DNA from: an uncultured Oscillospiraceae bacterium
GTDB lineage: Bacteria; Bacillota; Clostridia; Oscillospirales; Oscillospiraceae
DNA: 38,072 nucleotides
Assembly (NCBI GenBank): GCA_949494735.1
Contig: CATABD010000018.1
Span: 1 to 38,072 of the forward strand
Reading direction: 5' to 3'
Made by a program: the position numbers and the translations under genes. Below the pieces are notes generated by a model. That model was given only the letters and a program-made list of their open reading frames with translations. It was not told where the DNA came from and made no database searches. Below are positions 8,856 to 15,578 of the stretch, piece by piece (the stretch's first letter is position 1; every line of letters starts with the position of its first letter).

Positions 8856-8884
8856 TTGACAGGAGAGAGCGGCTGTGCTATGAT
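8856..8884 (+). promoter_or_regulatory. Sigma-A promoter of the GntR/ABC operon
   Basis: A perfect TTGACA (8856-8861), 17-nt spacer and TATGAT (8879-8884). It is divergent from the HD gene promoter, 48 bp away. Confidence 0.87.
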
Positions 8885-8887
8885 GAC

Positions 8888-8917
8888 TGTACTAAGACAT
8901 ATAATACAATGAGTACA
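8888..8917 (+). promoter_or_regulatory. Candidate GntR autoregulatory operator
   Basis: The inverted repeat TGTACT (8888-8893) / AGTACA (8912-8917), with an 18-nt AT-rich centre, starts just after the -10 and covers the transcription start. A bound repressor here would block the operon. YtrA-type regulators are known to autoregulate through GTAC-containing dyads, but the match is inference. Confidence 0.5.
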
Positions 8918-8939
8918 ATTTGTGAAAGGAGGCGGGGCC

Positions 8940-9311
8940 ATGCTCAGCCTGAACTTGCGGGACAGCCGCCCCATCTACGAGCAGGTCCGGGACGGACTGC
9001 GCCGGCTCATCATCACGGGGGCCATCCCGCCGGGGGATAAGCTGCCCTCGGTGCGCACCCTGGCGGGGCAGCTGGCCATCAACCCCAACACTATCCAGAG
9101 GGCCTATGAGGCCCTGGAGCGGGAGGGCTACGCCTACTCGGTGCCGGGCAAGGGAAGCTTCGCCGCCCTGCCCCAGGACGTGACCGACAAGCGCCGGGTG
9201 GAGCTGCTCCGGCAGCTGGACACCATCGTCCAGGAGCTGTTGTACCTGGGGATGGCCTGGGAGGAGATCGCGGCGCGGTGCGCCGCTTTCGGGAAGGAGG
9301 AATCGAAATGA
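8940..9311 (+). CDS. GntR-family transcriptional regulator, YtrA subfamily
   Basis: A 123-residue DNA-binding repressor. The N-terminal winged helix-turn-helix (about 10-75: RPIYEQVRDGLRRLI, LPSVRTLAGQLAINPNTIQRAYEALEREG) is followed by only a short helical tail rather than a large effector domain, as in the YtrA subfamily that controls adjacent ABC transporters. The ATG at 8940 follows AAAGGAGG; an in-frame GTG 18 nt earlier lies within the leader. Its stop overlaps the ATPase start by 4 nt (ATGA), so translation is coupled. The inducer is unknown; cell-envelope antibiotics are the usual inducers in B. subtilis YtrA. Confidence 0.92.
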   Translation: MLSLNLRDSRPIYEQVRDGLRRLIITGAIPPGDKLPSVRTLAGQLAINPNTIQRAYEALEREGYAYSVPGKGSFAALPQDVTDKRRVELLRQLDTIVQELLYLGMAWEEIAARCAAFGKEESK

Positions 9312-10210
9312 TCGAAGTGAAAAACGTGGTCAAGAGCTTCGATGGCTTCCACGCCCTGGACGGGCTGACCATGACGGTGCCCCGGGGGGCCATCTACGGG
9401 CTGGTGGGGCCCAACGGGGCGGGCAAATCCACCATACTGCGCCACCTCACCGGGGCCTACCGCCAGGACAGCGGGGAAATCACCCTGGAGGGTGCGCCCA
9501 TCTATGAGAACCCGGCGGTGAAAACCCGCATGGCGGGCATACCCGACGAGCTGTACTACTTCACCTCCGCCTCCACCCGGGACATGATGAAGCTCTACCG
9601 GGGGCTCTACCCCTCCTTCGACGCGGACCGCTATGAGAAGCTGAGGGAGGCATTCCCCGCCGTGGACGAAAAGCGGCCCATCCGCCGCCTGTCCAAGGGG
9701 ATGCAGAAGCAGTCCGCGTTTTGGCTGGCGCTGAGCTGCAGGCCGGACTATCTGCTGCTGGACGAGCCGGTGGACGGCCTCGACCCGGTGATGCGCCGCC
9801 AGGTCTGGTCGCTGCTCGTGGGGGACGTGGCCGAGCGGGGGACCACGGTGCTGGTGTCCTCCCACAACCTGCGGGAGCTGGAGGACGTGTGCGACCATGT
9901 AGGACTGCTCAGCCGGGGGAAGGTGGCGCTGGAGCGGTCCCTGTCCGACCTCCAGGGGGGCACGGTGAAGCTCCAGATTGCCTTTGCCGATGAAACGCCG
10001 CCGGAGCTGCCCCAGGGGGTGCGGGTGGTGCATACCGACCACGTGGGACGGGTGTATACCTACATCGTCCGGGGGAGCGCCGAAGAGGTGGAGGCCCAGT
10101 TCAAGCCGTTGGCGCCGCTGTTTATGGAGGCCCTGCCCCTGACGCTGGAGGAGATCTTTATCTATGAAATGGGAGGTGAGGACTATGCGGTCCGGGACAT
10201 CGCTCTTTAA
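9308..10210 (+). CDS. ABC transporter ATP-binding protein
   Basis: A 300-residue cytoplasmic ATPase of a YtrB-like exporter. Walker A GPNGAGKST is near 35-43, the signature LSKGM near 129, Walker B LLLDEPVDGLDP near 147-158 and the switch histidine in SSHNLRE near 185. The C-terminal ~80 residues are the variable tail typical of drug- or peptide-efflux ATPases. The ATG at 9308 is preceded by GGAGG and overlaps the regulator stop. The permease start lies within its 3' end (10185), so all three genes form one tightly coupled operon. Confidence 0.94.
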   Translation: MIEVKNVVKSFDGFHALDGLTMTVPRGAIYGLVGPNGAGKSTILRHLTGAYRQDSGEITLEGAPIYENPAVKTRMAGIPDELYYFTSASTRDMMKLYRGLYPSFDADRYEKLREAFPAVDEKRPIRRLSKGMQKQSAFWLALSCRPDYLLLDEPVDGLDPVMRRQVWSLLVGDVAERGTTVLVSSHNLRELEDVCDHVGLLSRGKVALERSLSDLQGGTVKLQIAFADETPPELPQGVRVVHTDHVGRVYTYIVRGSAEEVEAQFKPLAPLFMEALPLTLEEIFIYEMGGEDYAVRDIAL

Positions 10211-11978
10211 CTGGCCCGTGTTCAAGAAAACCGTACTGCGGTTCTGGCCCGTGTGGGGGGCCTACTCCGCCATCTGGCTGGTGGCCCTGCCCCTCCAGGG
10301 GCTGATGATGCTCCAGCTGGAGGCCCAGGCCCGCCCCGGCCTCACGGACGGGTATATGCGGCGGTTTGCCCAGAGTGTGCCGGAGATGGCGCACATGGCC
10401 ATGGTCCTGGCGCTGGTATTCGGGGTGTTGGCCGCCATGGCGGTGTGCAGCCACCTGTATAACGCCCGCTCGGCCAATTTCTTCGGCTCCCTGCCCGTGC
10501 GGCGGGAGGGGCTGTTTGCCACCCACTACCTGGCGGGGCTGGCCTTCCTCGTCGTGCCCAACGCGGCCATTTTCCTGCTCACCCTGCTTATCGAGGCCAT
10601 CGGCGGGACGGTGCTGCTGCCGGGGCTGGGGTTCTGGCTGGCCGTTGCCTGCGGGGAATGCTTCTTCTTCTATTCCCTGGCGGTGTTCTGCGGCATGTTC
10701 ACCGGCCACATCCTGGCCCTGCCAGCCTTCTACGGCATCGGCAACATCCTGGTCTTCGGCGTGTGTGTGCTGCTGTCCACGGTGTTCCAGCGGTTTTACT
10801 ACGGCTTTAACGGCTTCGGGCCCTGGATGCAGGGGCTGGTCGAGTGGTTCACGCCGGTGCTGAACCTGGGCCCCGGGGTGCGCGGATGGTATAACGGGGG
10901 GACGTTCCAAAGCCGCGGGCTGGGCATGGTGGCGGCGTACGCCGGGGCGGCGGCGGTTCTGGCCGCGTGCTCCTTCTTCCTCTACCGCGCCCGGCGGCTG
11001 GAGAGCGCCGGGGACGTGGTGTCGGTGAAATGCATGCGCCCGGTGTTCCGGTACGGCGTGGCCCTGTGCGCGGGGCTGGCCTTTGGGATGGCTACCGCCG
11101 TCTTTTTAAACGGGAAGGAGCCCACCCTGATGGTCTCCATCCTGGTGTGGGGCGTCGTCGGGTACTTCGCGGCCCGGATGCTGCTGGACAAATCCTTCCG
11201 GGTGCTGCGCTACTGGAAGGGGGCGGCGGCGGTGGCCGGGGTGTTTACCGTCCTGTTCCTGGCGGTGGGCTTCGACCTCACCGGGTTTGAGACCAGGGTG
11301 CCCGACGCCAGCCAGGTGGCCAGCGTGGAGCTGGACGGGGGCAGGGTGCAGTCCCTGGGCGACGGCGGGGACTACTTCACCGTGACCCGGGACGACCCGG
11401 AATTTGTGGGGTACGCCATCGCCCTCCACCGGGCGGCGGTGAACCAGCGGGGCATCAATCCGGGCGGCTCCATGGCGGACACCAGCCTGACGGTCACCTA
11501 CCACCTGAAAAACGGCTCCACCCTGTCCCGGCGGTACTACCCCATATGGGTGGACCCGGAGGAGGCCGGGCAGGAGGGCACCGCCGCCTGGGCCATCCAG
11601 CAGATGTACGACGACCGGGAGCTGTACTGGGACGTCTACGGCTTTGGCGAGGCGGAGCGGCGTCTCAGCGAGGAGGGCTGGCGGGTCCGGGAGGCCGGTT
11701 ATGAGGACGGCAGCCGCGCCGGGGAGGCAGACCAGACGGTATACTTCGCCGGGGCGGACGCGCTGGCCCTGTATGAGGCGGTGAAGGAGGACTTCCAGGC
11801 GGGCCGCATCGGCGTGCGCCGGGTGGAGGACTGGGACAAGTACGTGTACGACCGCAATAACCTGAACTTCCAGTTCGACAACGGGGAGAATGTGAGCTTC
11901 TGGATCGATATCCGGGTGCAGGACACCGCGTCCAGCACGCGCTCGGCGCTGGAACGGCTGGGGGCCCGGGCTTCGTAA
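10185..11978 (+). CDS. ABC transporter permease with C-terminal extracytoplasmic domain
   Basis: A 597-residue membrane partner of the upstream ATPase. About nine to ten hydrophobic segments are visible up to residue ~375 (for example AYSAIWLVALPLQGLMML, LVVPNAAIFLLTLLIEAI, AVAGVFTVLFLAVGFDL). A ~220-residue soluble C-terminal region follows (DASQVASVELDGG onwards), probably outside the membrane, with charged acidic and aromatic stretches. This layout is seen in permeases adjacent to YtrA-type regulators. The ATG at 10185 follows GGGAGGTGAGG and lies inside the ATPase gene. The substrate is not evident; export of a peptide, lipid or antibiotic is likely. Confidence 0.88.
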   Translation: MRSGTSLFNWPVFKKTVLRFWPVWGAYSAIWLVALPLQGLMMLQLEAQARPGLTDGYMRRFAQSVPEMAHMAMVLALVFGVLAAMAVCSHLYNARSANFFGSLPVRREGLFATHYLAGLAFLVVPNAAIFLLTLLIEAIGGTVLLPGLGFWLAVACGECFFFYSLAVFCGMFTGHILALPAFYGIGNILVFGVCVLLSTVFQRFYYGFNGFGPWMQGLVEWFTPVLNLGPGVRGWYNGGTFQSRGLGMVAAYAGAAAVLAACSFFLYRARRLESAGDVVSVKCMRPVFRYGVALCAGLAFGMATAVFLNGKEPTLMVSILVWGVVGYFAARMLLDKSFRVLRYWKGAAAVAGVFTVLFLAVGFDLTGFETRVPDASQVASVELDGGRVQSLGDGGDYFTVTRDDPEFVGYAIALHRAAVNQRGINPGGSMADTSLTVTYHLKNGSTLSRRYYPIWVDPEEAGQEGTAAWAIQQMYDDRELYWDVYGFGEAERRLSEEGWRVREAGYEDGSRAGEADQTVYFAGADALALYEAVKEDFQAGRIGVRRVEDWDKYVYDRNNLNFQFDNGENVSFWIDIRVQDTASSTRSALERLGARAS

Positions 11979-11986
11979 AATTTTGC

Positions 11987-12025
11987 AAAACCGCCGCTTT
12001 GCGTCCTTTGCAAAGCGGCGGTTTT
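11987..12025 (+). terminator. Intrinsic terminator of the GntR/ABC operon
   Basis: A 16-bp perfect stem (11987-12002 / 12010-12025) with a 7-nt loop, 8 nt after the permease stop. The 3' arm ends in TTTT. The hairpin DNA also carries the -35 of the next gene. Confidence 0.85.
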
Positions 12026-12035
12026 CTGCTATAAT
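12007..12035 (+). promoter_or_regulatory. Promoter of the second HD hydrolase, overlapping the terminator
   Basis: TTTGCA (12007-12012), 17-nt spacer and perfect TATAAT (12030-12035) with an extended TG at 12027-12028. The -35 and much of the spacer lie inside the upstream terminator hairpin. Confidence 0.75.
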
Positions 12036-12063
12036 GGGGAAAATCTGTTTAGGAGGGCCCGCC

Positions 12064-12645
12064 ATGCCAGGGAAAGAGGAATTCATCGAGATATACACCC
12101 GGCACATCCACAGGGAGGGCAGCGCCGAGCTGCTGGACTACCTGGAGAACAAGTGCGACTTTTTCACCGCCCCCGCCTCCGCCCGCTACCACGGATCCTA
12201 CGCCGGGGGGCTGTGCGACCACAGCGTCAACGTGTTCCGCTGCCTGGAGTCCTACCTGGCCCGGGAGCGGGTGAGGGAGGTCTACGGGGTGGAGTACCCC
12301 ATGGAGTCGGCGGCCATCGCGGCGCTGCTCCATGACCTGTGCAAGATCGGGTGCTATAAGGCGGGCACCCGCAACGTGAAGGACGACGCCACGGGGAAGT
12401 GGGAGAAGGTGCCCACCTTCTACTACGAGGACAAGCTGCCCTACGGCCACGGGGAAAAGTCGGTGTACATCATCTCGGGGTTCATGCGCCTCACCCGGGA
12501 GGAGGCCATGGCCATCCGCTGGCACATGGGCTTTTCCGGCCCGGAGGACAATAAAGTGGTGGGCCAGGCCCTCCAGCAGTACCCGCTGGCCTTCGCCCTG
12601 GCCACCGCGGACATGGAGGCGTCCTATTTCCTGGAAAAGGGATAG
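12064..12645 (+). CDS. HD-domain hydrolase (YhaM-like fold)
   Basis: A 193-residue HD-superfamily protein. Metal ligands are apparent in GGLCDHSVNV, ALLHDLCKIG, GHGEKSV and IRWHMGF, the H...HD...H...H pattern of HD hydrolases, including the catalytic part of the 3'-5' exoribonuclease YhaM. There is no OB-fold domain, so a YhaM function cannot be claimed; a nucleotide phosphohydrolase is equally possible. The ATG at 12064 follows AGGAGG. It is monocistronic between two terminators. Confidence 0.88.
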   Translation: MPGKEEFIEIYTRHIHREGSAELLDYLENKCDFFTAPASARYHGSYAGGLCDHSVNVFRCLESYLARERVREVYGVEYPMESAAIAALLHDLCKIGCYKAGTRNVKDDATGKWEKVPTFYYEDKLPYGHGEKSVYIISGFMRLTREEAMAIRWHMGFSGPEDNKVVGQALQQYPLAFALATADMEASYFLEKG

Positions 12646-12671
12646 GAGGGCGCCCCGGAGGGAAAACGCAG

Positions 12672-12701
12672 GCGGCCCCCGCCCTCTTGGGCGGGGGCCG
12701 C
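12672..12701. terminator. Bidirectional terminator between convergent genes
   Basis: A 13-bp GC stem (12672-12684 / 12689-12701) with a TCTT loop lies midway between the converging HD hydrolase and lipoprotein genes. On the minus strand GCGTTTTCC follows; the plus side has only a weak T-tract. Confidence 0.75.
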
Positions 12702-12716
12702 TTATGTAACCGGGGA

Positions 12717-13343
12717 TTACTTCTGGAGCTTGGCGAAGGCGTTGGTGTTCATGACCACGGCGAACTCGCCCGGCTCGTCCTGGCCGGTGTAGCCCTTCTG
12801 GAACTTCAGGGTGCCCTGGGCCGCCTCCAGCTCGTAGATGGGGGAGAACTCGGAGGAGCGCTCGGTGGGCTCGGCCCCCCACGCCTTCACGTCCTCCCAG
12901 GTAAGGCCGTGGTAGTCCGCGCCGTTGTAGGTGAACTTGATGTTCTCGCCGGCGTCCTTGCGCAGGCTGACCCGGTACACCACGCCCTCGGTGCGGGACT
13001 GCTTCTCCTCGGCGGAGAAATCCACGTAGTCGCCCTTGATGTTCTTCTGGAAGGGGACATAGACGGAGACCCAGAACTCGTGGCCGGAGCCCTCCTCCGT
13101 CTTGATGCGGAAGTGGCAGGCCACGTACTTGGCGTCCTCGTAGATCTCGTTCTGGGAGCCGGTGAAGTCCACCTGCCAGCCCCAGCCGGCCATATCGCCC
13201 GTGGTGGTCTGGCCCAGGGCGATGGTGTGGTCGTTCACGGTGACCTCCATGGGCATGTCGGGCTTGCCCATGCCGCAGGCGGCGAGGCACAGGGCCAGCG
13301 CAAGGGCCAGGGTGAGCACGACGGCGCGCTTGACAAATTTCAT
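12717..13343 (-). CDS. Putative lipoprotein of unknown function
   Basis: A 208-residue protein with a type II signal (VLTLALALALCLAAC, lipidated Cys near 23), so it should be anchored outside the cytoplasmic membrane. The mature part looks like a compact beta-rich domain (VTVNDHTIALGQTTTGDMAG, KYVACHFRIKTEEGSG, EFWVSVYVPF), resembling the Ig-like DUF4352/telokin-type lipoproteins of Firmicutes; this assignment is tentative. The ATG at 13341-13343 has AAGGAG upstream; the longer frame reaches into the intergenic region. It appears monocistronic. Confidence 0.82.
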   Translation of the reverse strand: MKFVKRAVVLTLALALALCLAACGMGKPDMPMEVTVNDHTIALGQTTTGDMAGWGWQVDFTGSQNEIYEDAKYVACHFRIKTEEGSGHEFWVSVYVPFQKNIKGDYVDFSAEEKQSRTEGVVYRVSLRKDAGENIKFTYNGADYHGLTWEDVKAWGAEPTERSSEFSPIYELEAAQGTLKFQKGYTGQDEPGEFAVVMNTNAFAKLQK

Positions 13344-13524
13344 ATTCGTTTTCGCTCCTTCTTTGTTTTTTGGGCGGGGCCGGACAGGAGGCGTCCGAAG
13401 CCTTCTGCCGGACAAGCCCCGGCCCGCCGGCGGGGGACAGGAAAAGATACCCGGCGCCATGTTATATATTTCATAAGGCCGCCGGAAGGGGACAGCTTTT
13501 TATCGTCCGGCAGGCTCAAAGCGA

Positions 13525-13555
13525 AACGCCCCCGTCCGCGCCGGACGGGGGCGTT
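13525..13555 (-). terminator. Terminator after the HAD phosphatase gene
   Basis: A 14-bp GC-rich stem (13525-13538 / 13542-13555) 4 nt downstream of the stop on the minus strand, followed by a weak T-tract (TTTCGCTTT). Confidence 0.72.
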
Positions 13556-13558
13556 CCC

Positions 13559-14371
13559 TCAATAGAGGGAGTCTAAAATGTCAATGGCCTGGGCCACGGC
13601 GTGCTCGTCGCAGCTGCCCAGCACCCGGGCCCCCCAGTCCCTGACCTCCCGGGCGCAGTTGGCCGGGGCGAAGGGGATGGCGCTCAGCGCCAGCATGGGA
13701 ATGTCGTTCTGGTTGTCCCCCATGCAGTAGAGGTTTGGGGGGGATACGCCCAGCAGCCGGGCGACCTTGCCCACCATGGCCCCCTTGTTGCAGCCCTTGG
13801 CGGTCATCTCCAGCAGGTAGCGGTTGGAGAAGATGGCCTCGCACCTGCTCCCCCACAGGGAGAGCAGGCGGGCCTGCACCCGGCGGAGATAGGGCTCGTC
13901 CTGCTGGAGGATCACCTTGCTCCAGGGGGTGGGCATCTCGCCGATGGGGGCGAGAAGCTGGGAGCCGCCCACCCGGGCCAGGTGGCTGCGGGTGACCTCG
14001 TTGGGGTTGTGGACGTAGATGTCCTCGCCGTGGTACGCCTCGAACCCCAGCTCGGGGAACTCCCGGCACAGCTGGGCCAGCCAGGCCGGGGCGTCCGAAT
14101 CCAATTGGCTGTCCACCACGTAGCGGTCCGCGGCGTAGTCGTAGATGGCCGCGCCGTTGGACAGCACCACCGGGGCGTTGAGGGGGATATCCTCCTTTTC
14201 GATCTGGGGGGTGAAGGTGCGGTGGGCCCGGCCGGTGGCCACGGAAAACCAGCCGCCGTTGTCCATAAAGTAGCGGATGGCCGCCCGGTTTTCCGGGGAG
14301 ACGGCGTGGGAACTGTTATATAAGGTGTCGTCGTAGTCGGTGAAGAACAGTACGCCGTCGAATTTGCCCAC
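13559..14371 (-). CDS. Cof-type HAD-IIB hydrolase
   Basis: A 270-residue cytoplasmic phosphatase of the Cof family. Motif I is DYDDTLY near residue 11 (nucleophile Asp), motif II the SVATGR region, and motif IV GDNQNDIPML near 216. A Cof-type cap lies between. The start is a GTG at 14369-14371 with AAGGGGG 7 nt upstream; there is no ATG near. It lies 86 bp downstream of thiT with no strong terminator between, so it may share the TPP riboswitch. E. coli Cof hydrolyses HMP-pyrophosphate, so a thiamine-related substrate is plausible but unproven. Confidence 0.9.
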   Translation of the reverse strand: MGKFDGVLFFTDYDDTLYNSSHAVSPENRAAIRYFMDNGGWFSVATGRAHRTFTPQIEKEDIPLNAPVVLSNGAAIYDYAADRYVVDSQLDSDAPAWLAQLCREFPELGFEAYHGEDIYVHNPNEVTRSHLARVGGSQLLAPIGEMPTPWSKVILQQDEPYLRRVQARLLSLWGSRCEAIFSNRYLLEMTAKGCNKGAMVGKVARLLGVSPPNLYCMGDNQNDIPMLALSAIPFAPANCAREVRDWGARVLGSCDEHAVAQAIDILDSLY

Positions 14372-14457
14372 GAGAAGGCCCCCTTGTCTTTTGTCAGGCA
14401 ATATCCCCGCCCAAGACAATTGGCCGCCCCATCCGGGGGCGGGGGCCAGGTGTTGCC

Positions 14458-15018
14458 TCAGGCGATGTCCTCGCCCAGCAGGTATTTCTGCGCCGGCTTG
14501 ATCTTGTAGAGCACCACGCACAGCGCCACGGTGATGACGCCGGAGATGAGCACGGGCAGGTTGTACAGGAAGGAGTATACGAATTCATTGTCCATGGGCA
14601 GGCCGTAGATGTCGAACATGTACTCCCCCCACAGGGTGGCCCCGGTGATCCAGATGGACACAAACCGGCCCAGACAGCCCAGGGCGGAACCCAGGACGAT
14701 GCCGGGAAGGCCCTTCTTGCGGCCCAGCCCGGCCAGCCCCAGGGCGGTGATGGCCACCACATAGTCGCCGATGATGGACTGCCAGCCGATGGAGACGCCG
14801 CCGCCCAGCATGAAGTCCAGGATGCCCAGGGCCAGCCCGGCCAGCAAGCCCTGCCCCAGCCCCCAGCGCAGGGCGTAGACCACGATGGGCAGCATCATCA
14901 GCGAGATGGAGCCCCCCTCCGGCATGTGCCACAGCTTGAGGTAACCCAAAACCTCGGCGATGGCCACGAAAATGGCCCCCTCTACCATGGCGCGGACTGC
15001 GTTGTGTGTTTTGTTCAT
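14458..15018 (-). CDS. thiT: Energy-coupled thiamine transporter ThiT (ECF S component)
   Basis: A 186-residue integral membrane protein with about six hydrophobic segments, the substrate-binding S component that captures thiamine and works with a shared ECF energizing module encoded elsewhere. ThiT-like features are the short N terminus with an Ala-rich first helix that meets the EcfT partner (RAMVEGAIFVAIAEVLGYL), LWHMPEGGSISLMMLPIVVYALRWG split around Gly, and the central GILDFMLGG. Identity is strongly supported by the TPP riboswitch immediately upstream. The ATG at 15016-15018 follows AGGAGG. Confidence 0.93.
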   Translation of the reverse strand: MNKTHNAVRAMVEGAIFVAIAEVLGYLKLWHMPEGGSISLMMLPIVVYALRWGLGQGLLAGLALGILDFMLGGGVSIGWQSIIGDYVVAITALGLAGLGRKKGLPGIVLGSALGCLGRFVSIWITGATLWGEYMFDIYGLPMDNEFVYSFLYNLPVLISGVITVALCVVLYKIKPAQKYLLGEDIA

Positions 15019-15029
15019 GTGCCGTTCCT

Positions 15030-15072
15030 CCTAAAAATAAGTATACCGCAATGCAAACGGTGCAATGCGGTA
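15030..15072 (-). terminator. TPP riboswitch expression platform (terminator hairpin)
   Basis: On the minus strand a 12-bp stem with one T-T mismatch (15072-15061 / 15055-15044) and 5-nt loop is followed by the T-rich TACTTATTTTT. It lies between aptamer and thiT and ends just before the AGGAGG ribosome site, so TPP binding likely terminates transcription. Confidence 0.78.
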
Positions 15073-15103
15073 AGCGAGAGAAACGACAACGGCCCATCTT
15101 GTC

Positions 15104-15210
15104 GGATTCACTTCCTACGCCGGCATTACCCGGATCAGGTACGAGGGACCGGGAACTGCGATTCGTTCCACATCACAGCCGGGGATGACCCCCAGCGCCC
15201 CTGTGATATT
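15104..15210 (-). ncRNA. TPP (thiamine pyrophosphate) riboswitch
   Basis: The minus strand shows CAGGGGCGC near 15204, GGCTGTGATG near 15180 and the hallmark CTGATCCGGGTAATGCCGGC followed by GTAGGAAGTG (to about 15108). These are the conserved THI-box segments that bind the pyrophosphate and pyrimidine of TPP. The pyrimidine-binding segment reads CTGTGA instead of the usual CTGAGA. Confidence 0.95.
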
Positions 15211-15232
15211 CCATTCACTTTGCGGTGTCCCT

Positions 15233-15261
15233 ATTGTAAACTGCCGGGGCGGCGCTGTCAA
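15233..15261 (-). promoter_or_regulatory. Sigma-A promoter of the TPP riboswitch-thiT unit
   Basis: The minus strand has perfect TTGACA (15261-15256), 17-nt spacer and TACAAT (15238-15233); the start near 15226 precedes the aptamer by about 16 nt. Confidence 0.88.
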
Positions 15262-15415
15262 GGGGGCTGGGCAAAAGGACGAAAAAAGCGGGAAAAATTT
15301 GGCGGTTTCGCCGGGGGCACCATAAAATGTGCCACGGTCCCCCAAATGGCCCGAAAAGACAACAAGATATGCCCCGGTAAAACGGACGGTCCAGTCCGCG
15401 CCGGAAATTCGGGAC

Positions 15416-15444
15416 TTGACGGGAGGGGCAAAATGGTGTAGGAT
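15416..15444 (+). promoter_or_regulatory. Promoter of the M23 peptidase gene
   Basis: TTGACG (15416-15421), 17-nt spacer, TAGGAT (15439-15444). The start near 15451 falls inside a WalR-type box and leaves a ~128-nt leader. The 15262-15415 stretch before it shows no gene or clear signal. Confidence 0.7.
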
Positions 15445-15449
15445 GAGAC

Positions 15450-15466
15450 TGTAACCATTTTGTAAC
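15450..15466 (+). promoter_or_regulatory. Candidate WalR (YycF) box
   Basis: TGTAAC-N5-TGTAAC exactly fits the WalR consensus TGTWAH-N5-TGTWAH. A further TGTAAC lies at 15482-15487. It overlaps the predicted transcription start of a cell-wall peptidase gene, a typical WalR target class. A box downstream of the -10 would suggest repression. Confidence 0.65.
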
Positions 15467-15578
15467 TCTTTTCGGATTTTTTGTAACTTGCCGGAAACCA
15501 GGGGAAGGCTGACAGGGTCCGCAAAGCGCCGCAGGCGCGTCGGACGGGGGCTTCCCCAGACCAACAGGAGGGACATCC

